Shown piece by piece: positions 36,236 to 45,270 of a DNA stretch of 64,000 bases. Under the pieces are notes generated by a model, which had not been told where the DNA came from, did not search any database, and worked only from the letters and a program-made list of their open reading frames with translations. Source of the stretch: an uncultured bacterium (GTDB lineage Bacteria > Myxococcota_A > Polyangia > Polyangiales > Houyiibacteriaceae); NCBI GenBank assembly GCA_938024995.1, contig CALJDU010000080.1, positions 60,949 through 124,948 on the forward strand, read 5' to 3'. Position 1 is the first letter of the stretch; every line of letters starts with the position of its first letter. The position numbers were made by a program, and so were the translations under genes.

Positions 36236-37231
36236 CTAAGGCTTCGGCGGGACGGTCGGGATCGGCCGATAGATGTAGCGCTGATGCTGGAAGACGCAGA
36301 TGCGATCGCGTCCGTCCTCCTTTGCCTGTCCGAGCGCTTGCTCGGCGGCGTGGAGCAGGGCGTCGCGTTCGTTGACGTCGCGGCTCGGGAACATCGAGAT
36401 GCCGATGGAGATTGATATCGGGAGGGCCTGTCCATCGATGAGGACCGGCGCACCGCGCACCGCGCGCCAAACGCGATCCGCGACAGCGAGCGCGCCCGAG
36501 AAATGAGTGCTCGGCAAGATCAACACAAACTCCTCGCCGCCGTAGCGCGCGACCACGTCAATCTCGCGGACGGACTGGCGGAGCCGCTCCGCGATCTCGA
36601 TCAGCGCAGCGTCGCCGGCGGGGTTGCCGTGCGCGTCGTTGAACGCGCGAAAGTGGTCGACATCAATCATCGCGCACGCGAGCGGGTCTTGGTAACGACG
36701 CGCTCGCTCAAACTCCTCAGCGAGGCGCTCGCTGAGGTAGCGGTAGTTGTAGAGACCGGTCAGCTCGTCGCGAACGGACAGCGTCGCCAGCTTTTCCTTC
36801 GCTCTGTGGATCTCGTCATGCACGCCCTTGATGCGGAGCAGGTTGGACACGCGCGCGAGGAGCTCGTGCTCGTCGAAGGGCTTGGAGACGTAGTCGTCTG
36901 CGCCTGTCCGAAGACCCTCGATGCGATTGGCGGAGTTGTTGTCTCGCGCGGTCACGAGCACGACGGGGAGGTAGCGGTCCTTCGTGAGGGACTTGATCAG
37001 GCGACAGCAGTCGATGCCGCTGAGGCCAGGCATCAGGACGTCCAACAAGACCAGATCGATGCGGTCCTTTTGCTGAACCAGCTCAATGATCGCTTGGCCG
37101 GTTTCGACCTCGACCACTTCGTGTCCGTGCTTCTCGAGGAGCCCGCGCAGGCTTGAACGCGTCATTCGGTCGTCATCCACGACAACGATCCGGCTCTTCT
37201 CCTTACCCGCGGCCACGCCCGAGCCTAGCAT
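36236..37231 (-). CDS. Response regulator with GGDEF domain (PleD-like diguanylate cyclase)
   Basis: 331 residues. The receiver domain (about 13-130) has IVVVDDD, the phosphorylation Asp in LVLLDVLMPG, and YVSKPF with the conserved Lys. The GGDEF domain (about 150-315) has DELTGLYNYRYL, IDVDHFRAFND and the active-site motif RYGGEEF. The inhibitory I-site RxxD (REID) sits five residues before GGEEF. All catalytic features are present, so it should make cyclic di-GMP when phosphorylated. No histidine kinase is adjacent. It is convergent with the DUF1517 gene, 27 bp apart. Confidence 0.94.
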   Translation of the reverse strand: MLGSGVAAGKEKSRIVVVDDDRMTRSSLRGLLEKHGHEVVEVETGQAIIELVQQKDRIDLVLLDVLMPGLSGIDCCRLIKSLTKDRYLPVVLVTARDNNSANRIEGLRTGADDYVSKPFDEHELLARVSNLLRIKGVHDEIHRAKEKLATLSVRDELTGLYNYRYLSERLAEEFERARRYQDPLACAMIDVDHFRAFNDAHGNPAGDAALIEIAERLRQSVREIDVVARYGGEEFVLILPSTHFSGALAVADRVWRAVRGAPVLIDGQALPISISIGISMFPSRDVNERDALLHAAEQALGQAKEDGRDRICVFQHQRYIYRPIPTVPPKP

Positions 37232-37329
37232 CGCGACGCAAGTCCGACGCGCGCCGCGACCAGCGCAACGCTTCCGGGTGAGAGCGACTCTCCGTCTACG
37301 CCTGGTGGGTTTCGGGGTAGGCTTCGCGC

Positions 37330-40137
37330 GTGGGCATGTTCGACGATTTTTTCGCGCAGCTTCGCAAGACGGCGGAGGAGGCGAGCGAGCTTCTCTTGCC
37401 CGAAGATCTCCAGAACGCGCTCTACGCAGGTGAGCGCGCGCTAGACCTTCAGGACGTCGAGACCGCGATTCGAAAGTTCAACCGCGCCGTGAATCTGCGC
37501 GAGTCGCTCCCCGCCGCGCACTTCGGTCTCGCGCGCGCCTACGCCATGGATGACAACCATGAGGGCGCGGAGATGGCGCTCGGGGAAGCGCGTCGGTTGG
37601 CGCCGGCAGATAGCGACATCGCGCTCTTCGCGGCGGAGTACTATCTCGCCCGGGGCGCCCTTGATGAGGCAGCGACGGCCGCGCGAGACGCGGCGCATCG
37701 CTTCGCGCAAAAGCGTGAACGGACGCCCGCCGAGAACGCGCGCTTGGCTCGCGCGCTCTCGCTCCGCGGTCTGTCCGAGCAACGACGCGGCCGGCCTGAT
37801 CGCGCGGTCCGGGAGTTCAAGAAGGCGCTCTCGGTCTTGCCGGACGAAATCGGGCTGCATGTCTCGTTGCTCGAGGCGCACATCTCCGCGAACCAAGTGA
37901 GCGAGGCTCGGCTCATCGCGTCGGCGCTCAAGTCGCGTGACGCGAAGGAGATCTCCGGGGAGCGTGCTGAGCGGATCGGCCTCACCTTGTTCGAGGTCGG
38001 CGCGCCCGAAGCGGGCGAGTGGCTCCGCGGGCGAGATTCCGCGAAGGCGCTGATCGCGCGCGCGAAGCTCGCGGCGCGGCGAGGGGACCACGACGAGAGC
38101 GAGACGCTCGCGCGGATGGCGATCGGGAAGGGTGGCGGCGGCGCGGCGTTTGTCGCGCTTGCGGAAACGCTCGTCGCGACGGGAGCAGGCGCGGCCGCGG
38201 CCGATGTGCTCTCGGAGGCCGCGGAGTTCGCTCCGCCCGAAGCGCGCGCGGACCTCTTGCGAGACGCGGTTCGGTGCGCCCCTCTGGACGATAGCGATCG
38301 GCTCACCCGGCTGGCGGCGGCGATCGAGGCGGTCGCGAGCGACGATCCGGTCGCGCGGATCGCGCGGGCTCTGGCGGGCGACCAAGCGATCACGTGGGAG
38401 GAGCTGAACGCTTCGTCGGAGCCGCGGGCCGCGCTCGCGGTAGCCCAGCGCGCGCTTCATGAACGTGATCCGCAACGCGCGCTTACGGCGCTTGATCACG
38501 TCGCCCCGATCGCGCGGACGAAGCTGGATCGCGCTGATAGTGATCGCTTGCGCGAGCTCGCGCTGCGTCAGCTTTTTGAACGTGACGACGGGGTGGATCT
38601 CGCGGCCGCCATCGCGGTCGTCGCGACCTTCGGAGCAGAGCGTGGCCTGCGCGACGTGGAGCGGCGAGCGCAAGCCCTTCGAGACGAGCTTGACCGACCG
38701 TTGCTGCTCGCCGTCCTCGGTGAGTTCAACGCGGGGAAGAGCACGTTGATCAACGCGTTCATCGGAGCCGAGGTCGCGCCGATGGGGATCGTGCCGACGA
38801 CCGCGACGCTCAACGTCTTGAGGAGCGGTGCGGAGCGGATGGTTCGCGTCGTTCGCCGGGACCGCGCCTCACGCACTGGAGCCTATGCCGACCTCAAGGC
38901 ACTGCTCGCGGACGCGGAAGCGGAGACGGGCGGGATCGATCGAGTGGAGATTGTGCTCCCGAACGAAACGCTGGAGCGCGTGTGGATCCTCGACGCGCCG
39001 GGGACGAACGCGATCGACGAGAACCACACGCGCCTCGCGCACGAAGCGGCGCATCGCGCGGACGCGGTTATCTGGGTTTTTGATGCGCGCCAAGCCGGGA
39101 AGCTGACCGAGACGCAGATGCACGAGCGACTTCGAGCCGAGGGGCGGCTCATTGTCCCAGTGCTCAACAAGAAGGACAGCCTGAAAGAGGGCGAGCTCGA
39201 CGAAGTGATGACGGTCGTGACGCGCGGCTTCGGCGCGGCTCCGATCCCGATCGAAGCGAAGAAGGCGCTCAAGGCGCGCATCGCCGAGGACGATGGGACC
39301 TATGCAAAGAGCGGCTTCCCCGAACTGCTCGCCCATCTCGAGCGCGAGGTCTTTTCGCGGTCGCGCGAGCTGAAGCATCGCGCGTGCTCGGGACGGCTCG
39401 CGGTCGTCCTCGATGACGCGCTCGCGGCAGAAGCACCGGCGCGGGCCGCGCTCGCCCAAGAGGCTTCGTCGCTCGACGCGATCGCGGACTCGCTGCAAGA
39501 GGCGACGTACCTCCTTCATCGCGTGATCGAGGACGCGGTGAGTGATCTCGAACGCGAACAGGATCGCACCTTCGAGGCCGCCGCCGAGGAAGTGCTCTCG
39601 GTAGTGATGCGGAGCGACGGCGTCTTCCGAAAACGCAACGTGGTAACGCGCGAGGATCGATCGTTTTTGATCGAGGCGCTCTCGCGCCAGCTCGAGGCGC
39701 GCCTCCGCGTGTGTCGCGCTCGGCTTCGTCAGGAAGTCGTTCGCGTGATCCTGACCGCGATGGAAGACCGACGACCTGCCGACCTCGATGAGCGCGTGAC
39801 CTCCGTGCTGGTGGCCTCGCTTTCCGCGTACTGGGGATTTCAACGCGGGCTCCTTCGCGGCGGGGCGCTTCAGGAGTTCTTTGACGCGACCCTGCCACGC
39901 GCGGATCTCGAAAAGGCGGAACTCGCGGCGGCGCTTGCGAGGAGCCGGGCGGACGCGCGTGCGGAGCTCTTGTCTCCGTTAAAGGAAGCTGTCCTGTCGT
40001 TTGTGCAGGACCTGGGTGGTGAGCTCCGCGCCAAGGCGGAGGCGTCGCGGGAAGAAGAACGTCGCGTTGGCGGTCAGGTGTTCGCGCCGCTGCGTATCCT
40101 GCGGACCGCGCTTCGCCAGGACGATCCGAATTCCTGA
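37330..40137 (+). CDS. TPR-dynamin-like GTPase
   Basis: 935 residues from a GTG; the ATG at 37336 is an alternative. The first 430 residues are helical repeats of TPR type (LQDVETAIRKFNRAVNL, AHFGLARAYAMDD, GRPDRAVREFKKALSVLP). A dynamin-type GTPase domain follows: G1 GEFNAGKST (464-472), G2 Thr in MGIVPTTATLN, G3 DAPGTN, G4 NKKD. The C-terminal 270 residues are mostly helical with coiled-coil character, as in the stalk of bacterial dynamins. No membrane segment is obvious. Bacterial dynamins remodel or protect membranes; the TPR half probably recruits a partner. The gene diverges from the response regulator and stands alone. Confidence 0.9.
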   Translation: MGMFDDFFAQLRKTAEEASELLLPEDLQNALYAGERALDLQDVETAIRKFNRAVNLRESLPAAHFGLARAYAMDDNHEGAEMALGEARRLAPADSDIALFAAEYYLARGALDEAATAARDAAHRFAQKRERTPAENARLARALSLRGLSEQRRGRPDRAVREFKKALSVLPDEIGLHVSLLEAHISANQVSEARLIASALKSRDAKEISGERAERIGLTLFEVGAPEAGEWLRGRDSAKALIARAKLAARRGDHDESETLARMAIGKGGGGAAFVALAETLVATGAGAAAADVLSEAAEFAPPEARADLLRDAVRCAPLDDSDRLTRLAAAIEAVASDDPVARIARALAGDQAITWEELNASSEPRAALAVAQRALHERDPQRALTALDHVAPIARTKLDRADSDRLRELALRQLFERDDGVDLAAAIAVVATFGAERGLRDVERRAQALRDELDRPLLLAVLGEFNAGKSTLINAFIGAEVAPMGIVPTTATLNVLRSGAERMVRVVRRDRASRTGAYADLKALLADAEAETGGIDRVEIVLPNETLERVWILDAPGTNAIDENHTRLAHEAAHRADAVIWVFDARQAGKLTETQMHERLRAEGRLIVPVLNKKDSLKEGELDEVMTVVTRGFGAAPIPIEAKKALKARIAEDDGTYAKSGFPELLAHLEREVFSRSRELKHRACSGRLAVVLDDALAAEAPARAALAQEASSLDAIADSLQEATYLLHRVIEDAVSDLEREQDRTFEAAAEEVLSVVMRSDGVFRKRNVVTREDRSFLIEALSRQLEARLRVCRARLRQEVVRVILTAMEDRRPADLDERVTSVLVASLSAYWGFQRGLLRGGALQEFFDATLPRADLEKAELAAALARSRADARAELLSPLKEAVLSFVQDLGGELRAKAEASREEERRVGGQVFAPLRILRTALRQDDPNS

Positions 40138-40159
40138 TTCGCTCCGAAGCCGAGCGCCC

Positions 40160-40292
40160 GAGAACTCGCGGCGATGGGGCCGCCGGTGCGGAACAGAGAA
40201 TATCGTTTTCCGCACAGGCGCTCAGGCGCGGGGTCCGGAGCGGAGCGGAGAACTCGCGGCGATGGCGCCGCAGGTGCGGAAACAAAGAATAT
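40160..40292 (+). repeat. Two 44-45 bp direct repeats with an internal inverted repeat, upstream of rpoN
   Basis: Copies lie at 40160-40203 and 40248-40292 and share GAGAACTCGCGGCGATGG, then CCG, GGTGCGGAA and AGAATAT with few changes. Between the copies TTCCGCAC (40208-40215) is the reverse complement of GTGCGGAA in the first copy (40186-40193). They occupy the 227-bp gap before rpoN and could be a regulatory region or a small repeated element. Confidence 0.75.
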
Positions 40293-40364
40293 GCCCAAAT
40301 GGTGCGCGATTTGCATCGACGGCTTTCGATCCGCGAATTCCACACGTATACTTGCTGGCAGGCC

Positions 40365-41819
40365 ATGGAGATAAAGCAGAATCTAGCTCTGACGCAGCGT
40401 CTTGTGATGACGCCCCAGCTTCAGCAGGCCATCAAGCTGCTGCAGATGTCTCGGATGGAGCTCGCGGAGCTGGTCCAGGAAGAATTGCTCGAAAACCCGG
40501 TCCTTGAGGACAGCCGCGAGACCGCGCGAGAAGAGGAAATTTCCCTCACACCGCCTGAGAGCACGACCATCGACAAGCAGGTGGCCGAAGACGACCGCGC
40601 GGTGACAGATCCTTCGCAGGAAAAGAAGGACGAGATCGATTGGCAGGAGTACCTCGCCAACCACGCCCTGCAAGCGCCCGCGCCGAGCATTCGTCGAGGC
40701 CCAGACGAAGAGCTCCCGGGGGTCGACCAGACGCTTAGCCGTACCGAAGACCTTGGCGACCATGTCTTTTGGCAGGTCCGTATGGGCGGCTACGTCGAGG
40801 ACGAGCGAAAGTTCGCGGCCTTGGTGATCGGCAACCTCACCGACGACGGCTACCTGAAGATGGAGGGGATGGCGCCTGAGGAGATCGTCCCCCATCTCGC
40901 CAAGGAAGCTGGGCTTGACGCGGAAGATGCAGAAGCGGTCCTTCAAGACATGCAGCTGATGGAGCCGCTCGGGGTCTGTTCCCGATCGCTCGTGGAGTGC
41001 CTCCGCGTGCAAGCGGTTCATCATGGGATGGACGACTTGGTTCTTCAGGTCATCAACAACCACCTCCACAACTTGGAGAAGCGCGCCTACCCGGCGATCG
41101 CGCGAGACCTCAAGGTCGAGGTCGAAGAGATCTACGACATCGCGCAGGCCATCGCGGATCTCGAGCCGCGTCCCGGGCGCGACTACGCAACGGAGGAGCC
41201 GCGCTACATCACGCCGGACGTCTACGTGCACAAGGTCGGCGACGAGTACTACGTCGTCCCGAACGACGACGGCATGCCGAAGCTCAAGATCAGCGGCTAC
41301 TACCAGCGCGCGATGAAGAACCCGAAAGCCAAGGAGTACATCCAAGGCAAGCTGCGCAGCGCCCAGTGGCTCATCCGCAGCATCGACCAGCGCCGCAAGA
41401 CCATCGTCAAGGTGACCGAGTCCATCGTCGAAAAGCAGGGCGAGTTCTTCGACAAGGGTATCGACTACCTCAAGCCAATGATCCTGCGTGACATCGCGGA
41501 GGCGGTCGGCATGCACGAGAGCACCATCTCGCGCGTCACGAGCAACAAGTACGTTCACACCCCTCGCGGCATCTTCGAGCTGAAATTTTTCTTCAACAGC
41601 GCGATCAAGCGCCGCAACCAGGGCGACATCGCCTCCGAGTCTGTGAAGCAGACGATCCGGAAGATGATCGCCGAAGAGAACCCCAAGGCTCCTTACTCCG
41701 ATCAAAAGATCGTGGAGCTCTTGAGCGAGCGCGACATCAAAATCGCGCGTCGCACAGTCGCGAAATATCGCGAGATGCTTGGTATCCTTTCTTCGTCGAA
41801 GCGAAAGAAGTACTTCTGA
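40365..41819 (+). CDS. rpoN: RNA polymerase sigma-54 factor
   Basis: 484 residues from the ATG at 40365. Region I begins MEIKQNLALTQRLVMTPQLQ and is Gln-rich as required for activator response. The core-binding region and the C-terminal DNA-binding part follow, with the helix-turn-helix around VGMHESTISRVTSNKYVHTP and the RpoN box ARRTVAKYRE just before the C-terminus. All parts are complete. It directs transcription from -24/-12 promoters with enhancer-binding proteins. hpf follows 75 bp downstream, a common pairing, but ptsN does not. Confidence 0.96.
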   Translation: MEIKQNLALTQRLVMTPQLQQAIKLLQMSRMELAELVQEELLENPVLEDSRETAREEEISLTPPESTTIDKQVAEDDRAVTDPSQEKKDEIDWQEYLANHALQAPAPSIRRGPDEELPGVDQTLSRTEDLGDHVFWQVRMGGYVEDERKFAALVIGNLTDDGYLKMEGMAPEEIVPHLAKEAGLDAEDAEAVLQDMQLMEPLGVCSRSLVECLRVQAVHHGMDDLVLQVINNHLHNLEKRAYPAIARDLKVEVEEIYDIAQAIADLEPRPGRDYATEEPRYITPDVYVHKVGDEYYVVPNDDGMPKLKISGYYQRAMKNPKAKEYIQGKLRSAQWLIRSIDQRRKTIVKVTESIVEKQGEFFDKGIDYLKPMILRDIAEAVGMHESTISRVTSNKYVHTPRGIFELKFFFNSAIKRRNQGDIASESVKQTIRKMIAEENPKAPYSDQKIVELLSERDIKIARRTVAKYREMLGILSSSKRKKYF

Positions 41820-41894
41820 CCTTCGGCCACCCCAAAACCACGCGAGCTACTCGCTCGCAAAGAATGTTCGTCGAGAGCGAACGCAGGAGGCGCG

Positions 41895-42191
41895 ATGCGT
41901 ATCAACTTCACCTTTCGTAATGTTGACTCGTCCGAGGGGATCAAGAACTACGCTTCGGAGAAGATCGCGAAGCTCCAAAAGTTCCTTCGCGCACCGCTAG
42001 ACGCCCAGGTCACGATTTCGCTCGAGCGGCATCTCCACAAGGTTGATGTCTCGCTCTCCGCGGACGGTGAGCGCTACGCCGGGCACGAAGAGTCGGAGAA
42101 CATGTACGCCTCGATCGACATGGTCGTCGACAAGATCGACCGCCAGGTCCGCGAGACGAAGCAGGCGAAGGCCGACCGCAAGCGTCACTGA
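41895..42191 (+). CDS. hpf: Ribosome hibernation promoting factor, short form
   Basis: 98 residues of the HPF/YfiA family: MRINFTFRNVDSSEGIKNYA, KIAKLQKFLRAP and MYASIDMVVDKIDRQV. The C-terminal dimerisation domain of long HPF is absent, so this is the short type. The protein binds the 30S subunit and silences ribosomes in stationary phase. A good AGGAGG site (41885-41890) precedes the ATG. It lies just after rpoN. Confidence 0.95.
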   Translation: MRINFTFRNVDSSEGIKNYASEKIAKLQKFLRAPLDAQVTISLERHLHKVDVSLSADGERYAGHEESENMYASIDMVVDKIDRQVRETKQAKADRKRH

Positions 42192-42251
42192 GCTCTTTCG
42201 TCCTTGGCTCGCTGGAGATCCTTCGCGGCCAACCATTCGCTCCCGGGTATT

Positions 42252-42310
42252 GCCGGAGTTCGTCTCGCGGTTCTTCTTGTCGCTCGCGAACTCCGGCTCG
42301 GTTCCGAGCC
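42252..42310 (+). promoter_or_regulatory. Two overlapping hairpins between hpf and glpD
   Basis: A perfect 11-bp inverted repeat GCCGGAGTTCG / CGAACTCCGGC (42252-42262 and 42287-42297) encloses 24 nt. A second stem GGCTCG-GTTC-CGAGCC (42295-42310) shares three bases with the right arm of the first, so only one can form fully. It may be the hpf terminator or a leader structure for glpD. Confidence 0.45.
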
Positions 42311-42348
42311 GCGGTCGGCATTGTCGTCGATCATGCTAGAACGCTCTC

Positions 42349-44019
42349 ATGCCGACACGTGACGAGATGTGGGAGAAGCTCGGGGAGGACGTTGATCTCC
42401 TCGTGATCGGAGGCGGGATCACCGGCGTGGGGATCGCGCGAGACGCGGTCCGACGCGGCCTCTCGGTGGCCTTGGTGGAGATGAACGATCTCGCGTTCGG
42501 GACCAGCTCGCGGTCGAGCAAGCTGGTTCACGGCGGGCTTCGCTATCTTGAGCACTACGAGTTTCAGATGGTCTTCGAGTCGGTCAGTGAGCGCCGCATC
42601 TTGATGGATCTCGCGCCGCACTTGGTGAACCCGCTCGGGTTCCTCTTCCCGGTCTACGAAGACGCGCGTCAGAGCCTCTTCATGATCAACGCGGGGATGT
42701 GGATCTACGACGGGCTCTCGCTTTTTCGATCCCCCAAGCGTCACCAAAAGCTGAAGCCCAAGGACGTCTCAGAGCTGGAGCCGGCCTTGACGGTCGAGAA
42801 GCTCAAGGGCGCGCCGCTTTACTATGACTGCGCGACCGATGACGCGCGGCTCACCTTGGAGACCGCGCTAGACGCGGCGGCCCACGGCGCGACGATCGCG
42901 ACCGGCGCGAAGGTGACGAGCTTCCTGAAGAGCAAAGACGGTCACGTTCGTGGCGCGGTCGTGAAGGACACCTTGGGAGGCGCGCTCAAAGAGGTGCGCG
43001 CGCGCGTGGTCGTGAACGCGACCGGCCCGTGGACCGATCGCACGATGGCGATGAGCACGCCCAAGAAAGGCGCGGGGGTGTTGCGCCCGACCAAGGGCGT
43101 CCACCTCGTCGTGGAGCGCGAGGTCCTGCCGATCACCAACGCGGTCGTGTGCTTCCACCCGACCGACCAGCGAGTGCTCTTCGCGATCCCGTGGGGCGAC
43201 CACACATACGTCGGGACCACCGACACGGACTTCGAAGGCGATCCCGCAGACGTCGCGGCGACGCGAGACGATGTGGACTACTTGATCGAAGCGGCCGTCG
43301 CCTACTTCCCGGAGCACCGGATCCAGCACGAAGACGTCATCTCGACCTGGGCGGGGCTGCGACCGTTGATCGCGCCTCCCAGCGAAGGTGGCGAGGTCGA
43401 CGAGTCGGCGGTGAGCCGTGAGCACGAGATCTTGATGGGCGAAGATGGTCTCATCACCATCGCGGGCGGCAAGCTCACGACGTACCGCAAGATGGCCGCA
43501 GAGGTCGTCGACCACGCGGTGCAGTACCTGCGGTTGCGCGGCGAGCGACGCCGCTACAAGCACGCGGAGACAGAGTTCGATCCGCTCCCGGGCGCGGTCG
43601 GATGGCCCGAAGACGACGATCACGACGCGGTCGCGAACCTGGTCTTTGACGCAGGCAAGGGCGCGGTCGACGGGGAGGTCGCGCGGCACTTGGCGGATCG
43701 CTACGGCATGCGCGCGATCGAGGTCGCGGAGCTCTGTCGGGATCGCCGTGAGCTGGCCGCCCGTATCGTGAAGGGACGGCCTGCGGTCCACGCGGAGATC
43801 GTCTGGGGCGCGACTCGCGAGCTCGCGACATCGGTGAGCGACATCATGATCCGTCGTACGCAGCTCTTCTACCGCGCGCGTGATCAAGGCGCGGCCGTGA
43901 CGGACGCGGTCGCTCAGCGCCTCGGCGAGACGCTCGGGTGGACCGACACGCAGATGAAAGAGAGCGCGGACGCTTATCGCGTCGACGTCGCTCGCTCGCG
44001 GCGCTGGCGAGACGAGTAG
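42349..44019 (+). CDS. glpD: FAD-dependent glycerol-3-phosphate dehydrogenase
   Basis: Oxidises glycerol-3-phosphate to dihydroxyacetone phosphate and passes electrons to quinone; peripheral inner-membrane enzyme. 556 residues. FAD-binding GGGITGVGIARDAVRRG at the N-terminus, then FGTSSRSSKLVHGGLRYLE, the family signature, and FAIPWGDHTYVGTTDTDFE. The C-terminal DAO_C-type domain is present (about 400-545). No glycerol kinase or facilitator gene is nearby. Confidence 0.95.
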   Translation: MPTRDEMWEKLGEDVDLLVIGGGITGVGIARDAVRRGLSVALVEMNDLAFGTSSRSSKLVHGGLRYLEHYEFQMVFESVSERRILMDLAPHLVNPLGFLFPVYEDARQSLFMINAGMWIYDGLSLFRSPKRHQKLKPKDVSELEPALTVEKLKGAPLYYDCATDDARLTLETALDAAAHGATIATGAKVTSFLKSKDGHVRGAVVKDTLGGALKEVRARVVVNATGPWTDRTMAMSTPKKGAGVLRPTKGVHLVVEREVLPITNAVVCFHPTDQRVLFAIPWGDHTYVGTTDTDFEGDPADVAATRDDVDYLIEAAVAYFPEHRIQHEDVISTWAGLRPLIAPPSEGGEVDESAVSREHEILMGEDGLITIAGGKLTTYRKMAAEVVDHAVQYLRLRGERRRYKHAETEFDPLPGAVGWPEDDDHDAVANLVFDAGKGAVDGEVARHLADRYGMRAIEVAELCRDRRELAARIVKGRPAVHAEIVWGATRELATSVSDIMIRRTQLFYRARDQGAAVTDAVAQRLGETLGWTDTQMKESADAYRVDVARSRRWRDE

Positions 44020-44065
44020 ATCTATCTCATCACCCGCGGCGAACGGGCAAATGGAGCGCTAGCCG

Positions 44066-45202
44066 TTAGCTCTTCGTCGGGAGCTGGCGCTTACGTTTGT
44101 CTTCGCGCGCCCGCGCTCGAAGCTCGACGTTGCCGAGCTGACCGCACGCCGCCATGACGCTGCGCCCCTTCGTGATGCGCTTGCGGACCGGGAGGCCTTC
44201 TTCGCGGAGCCAGCCGATGAACCGATCGATCTCGTCATCGGTTGGCGCGCGGGTGAGCGGCGCGTTCCCTGGGTTGTAGGGGATGACGTTCACGAGGACG
44301 CGCTCCAGCGGCTCGCAGAAGGACGCGATCCCGGTCGCGTCTTCGCGCTGATCGTTGAGCCCAGGCATGAGGCAGTAGTTCACGCCGAGGGTGAAGTTGC
44401 GCCGCGGACGATACGCGACCAAAGCGGCCTGGAGCGCGTCCAGCTTTGTCTTTCGGTTGACCGGCATGATCGCGTCGCGCTGCGCGTCGGTCGCGGCGTT
44501 GAGGCTAACGCTGAGGTTCAAGCGCTTGAAGCCGGCGTCCTTGAGCCTCGCGATTCCGTCGACCCGTCCGACCGTGCACACCGTGATGCGCTCCTGCGCG
44601 ATCCCCAGTCCGCCAGGATCGTTCATCACGCGGATCGCCTGGATGACGTTGTCCGCGTTGTCGAGCGCCTCGCCCATTCCCATGAACACGATGTTGTGAT
44701 GCCGCCGCTTGCCGTCCGGGTTCTCTGGGTCGTCCGGACTCCATCCAAAGACGCGACGCGCGACCAAGAGCTGGCCGACAATCTCGGAGACCGCGAGGTG
44801 ACGGAGCAGCCCCATCCGACCTGTCTCACAAAACGTGCAGCCCATCTTGCAGCCGACCTGGCTCGAGAGGCAGAGCGTGTGCCGGCCGCGCCCCATCGGG
44901 ATCCAGACCATCTCGCTCTCGAGACCGTCGTGGAGCGCGACGACGGCCTTCGCCGTCTCTCCGAGCGGACCGTCTTCGCGGACGATGTCTTTGACCTCGG
45001 GGAGGTCCACCGAGAAGGCGCGTCGCCACGCCTCGGCCGCGACGGACCCGAGCCCCACCTCTTCGGGCGCGAGCGCGCCACGCGTAAGCGCGTCGCGGTA
45101 GACCAGGTTCGCCGCACCCGCGCCGCGAGCGACGTGCTCTTTGGCGCGCGCCTTGACCTCGGGTTGGGTCAGCGAGAGGAGGGGGAAGGGGATGATCGTC
45201 AC
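44066..45202 (-). CDS. rlmN: Radical SAM rRNA methyltransferase, RlmN family
   Basis: 378 residues. The 4Fe-4S cysteines are C118, C122 and C125 in CKMGCTFC. The second catalytic Cys near 355 lies in MAACGQLG. Also seen: SSQVGC, MGMGEALDN (usually MGMGEPLxN), LNLSVSLNAA, and YCLMPGLND. RlmN methylates A2503 of 23S rRNA and A37 of some tRNAs. The N-terminal 100 residues are divergent from typical RlmN, so a relative with a different target is possible. It converges with glpD, 46 bp apart. Confidence 0.88.
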   Translation of the reverse strand: MTIIPFPLLSLTQPEVKARAKEHVARGAGAANLVYRDALTRGALAPEEVGLGSVAAEAWRRAFSVDLPEVKDIVREDGPLGETAKAVVALHDGLESEMVWIPMGRGRHTLCLSSQVGCKMGCTFCETGRMGLLRHLAVSEIVGQLLVARRVFGWSPDDPENPDGKRRHHNIVFMGMGEALDNADNVIQAIRVMNDPGGLGIAQERITVCTVGRVDGIARLKDAGFKRLNLSVSLNAATDAQRDAIMPVNRKTKLDALQAALVAYRPRRNFTLGVNYCLMPGLNDQREDATGIASFCEPLERVLVNVIPYNPGNAPLTRAPTDDEIDRFIGWLREEGLPVRKRITKGRSVMAACGQLGNVELRARAREDKRKRQLPTKS

Positions 45203-45270
45203 GCGGCGTGTTCCAACGGGTCGCGCGCGCTGATCGCGAAGTGTTCGTGATCGCGATCCACGAGAAGGGC

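Noticed and set aside
37441..38673. 410-residue open frame opposite the TPR-dynamin gene
   Set aside because: Arg-rich shadow without motifs; the plus-strand TPR pattern is regular.
40383..41705. 440-residue open frame on the minus strand across rpoN
   Set aside because: It is a codon-position shadow of rpoN, a certain gene. The residues are Asp/Val/Leu/His-rich without family motifs, as is usual for antisense frames in GC-rich genes.
41842..41858. Hairpin GCGAGC-TACTC-GCTCGC after rpoN as a terminator
   Set aside because: The stem is short, has no T-tract, and hpf follows closely in the same direction, so read-through is more likely.
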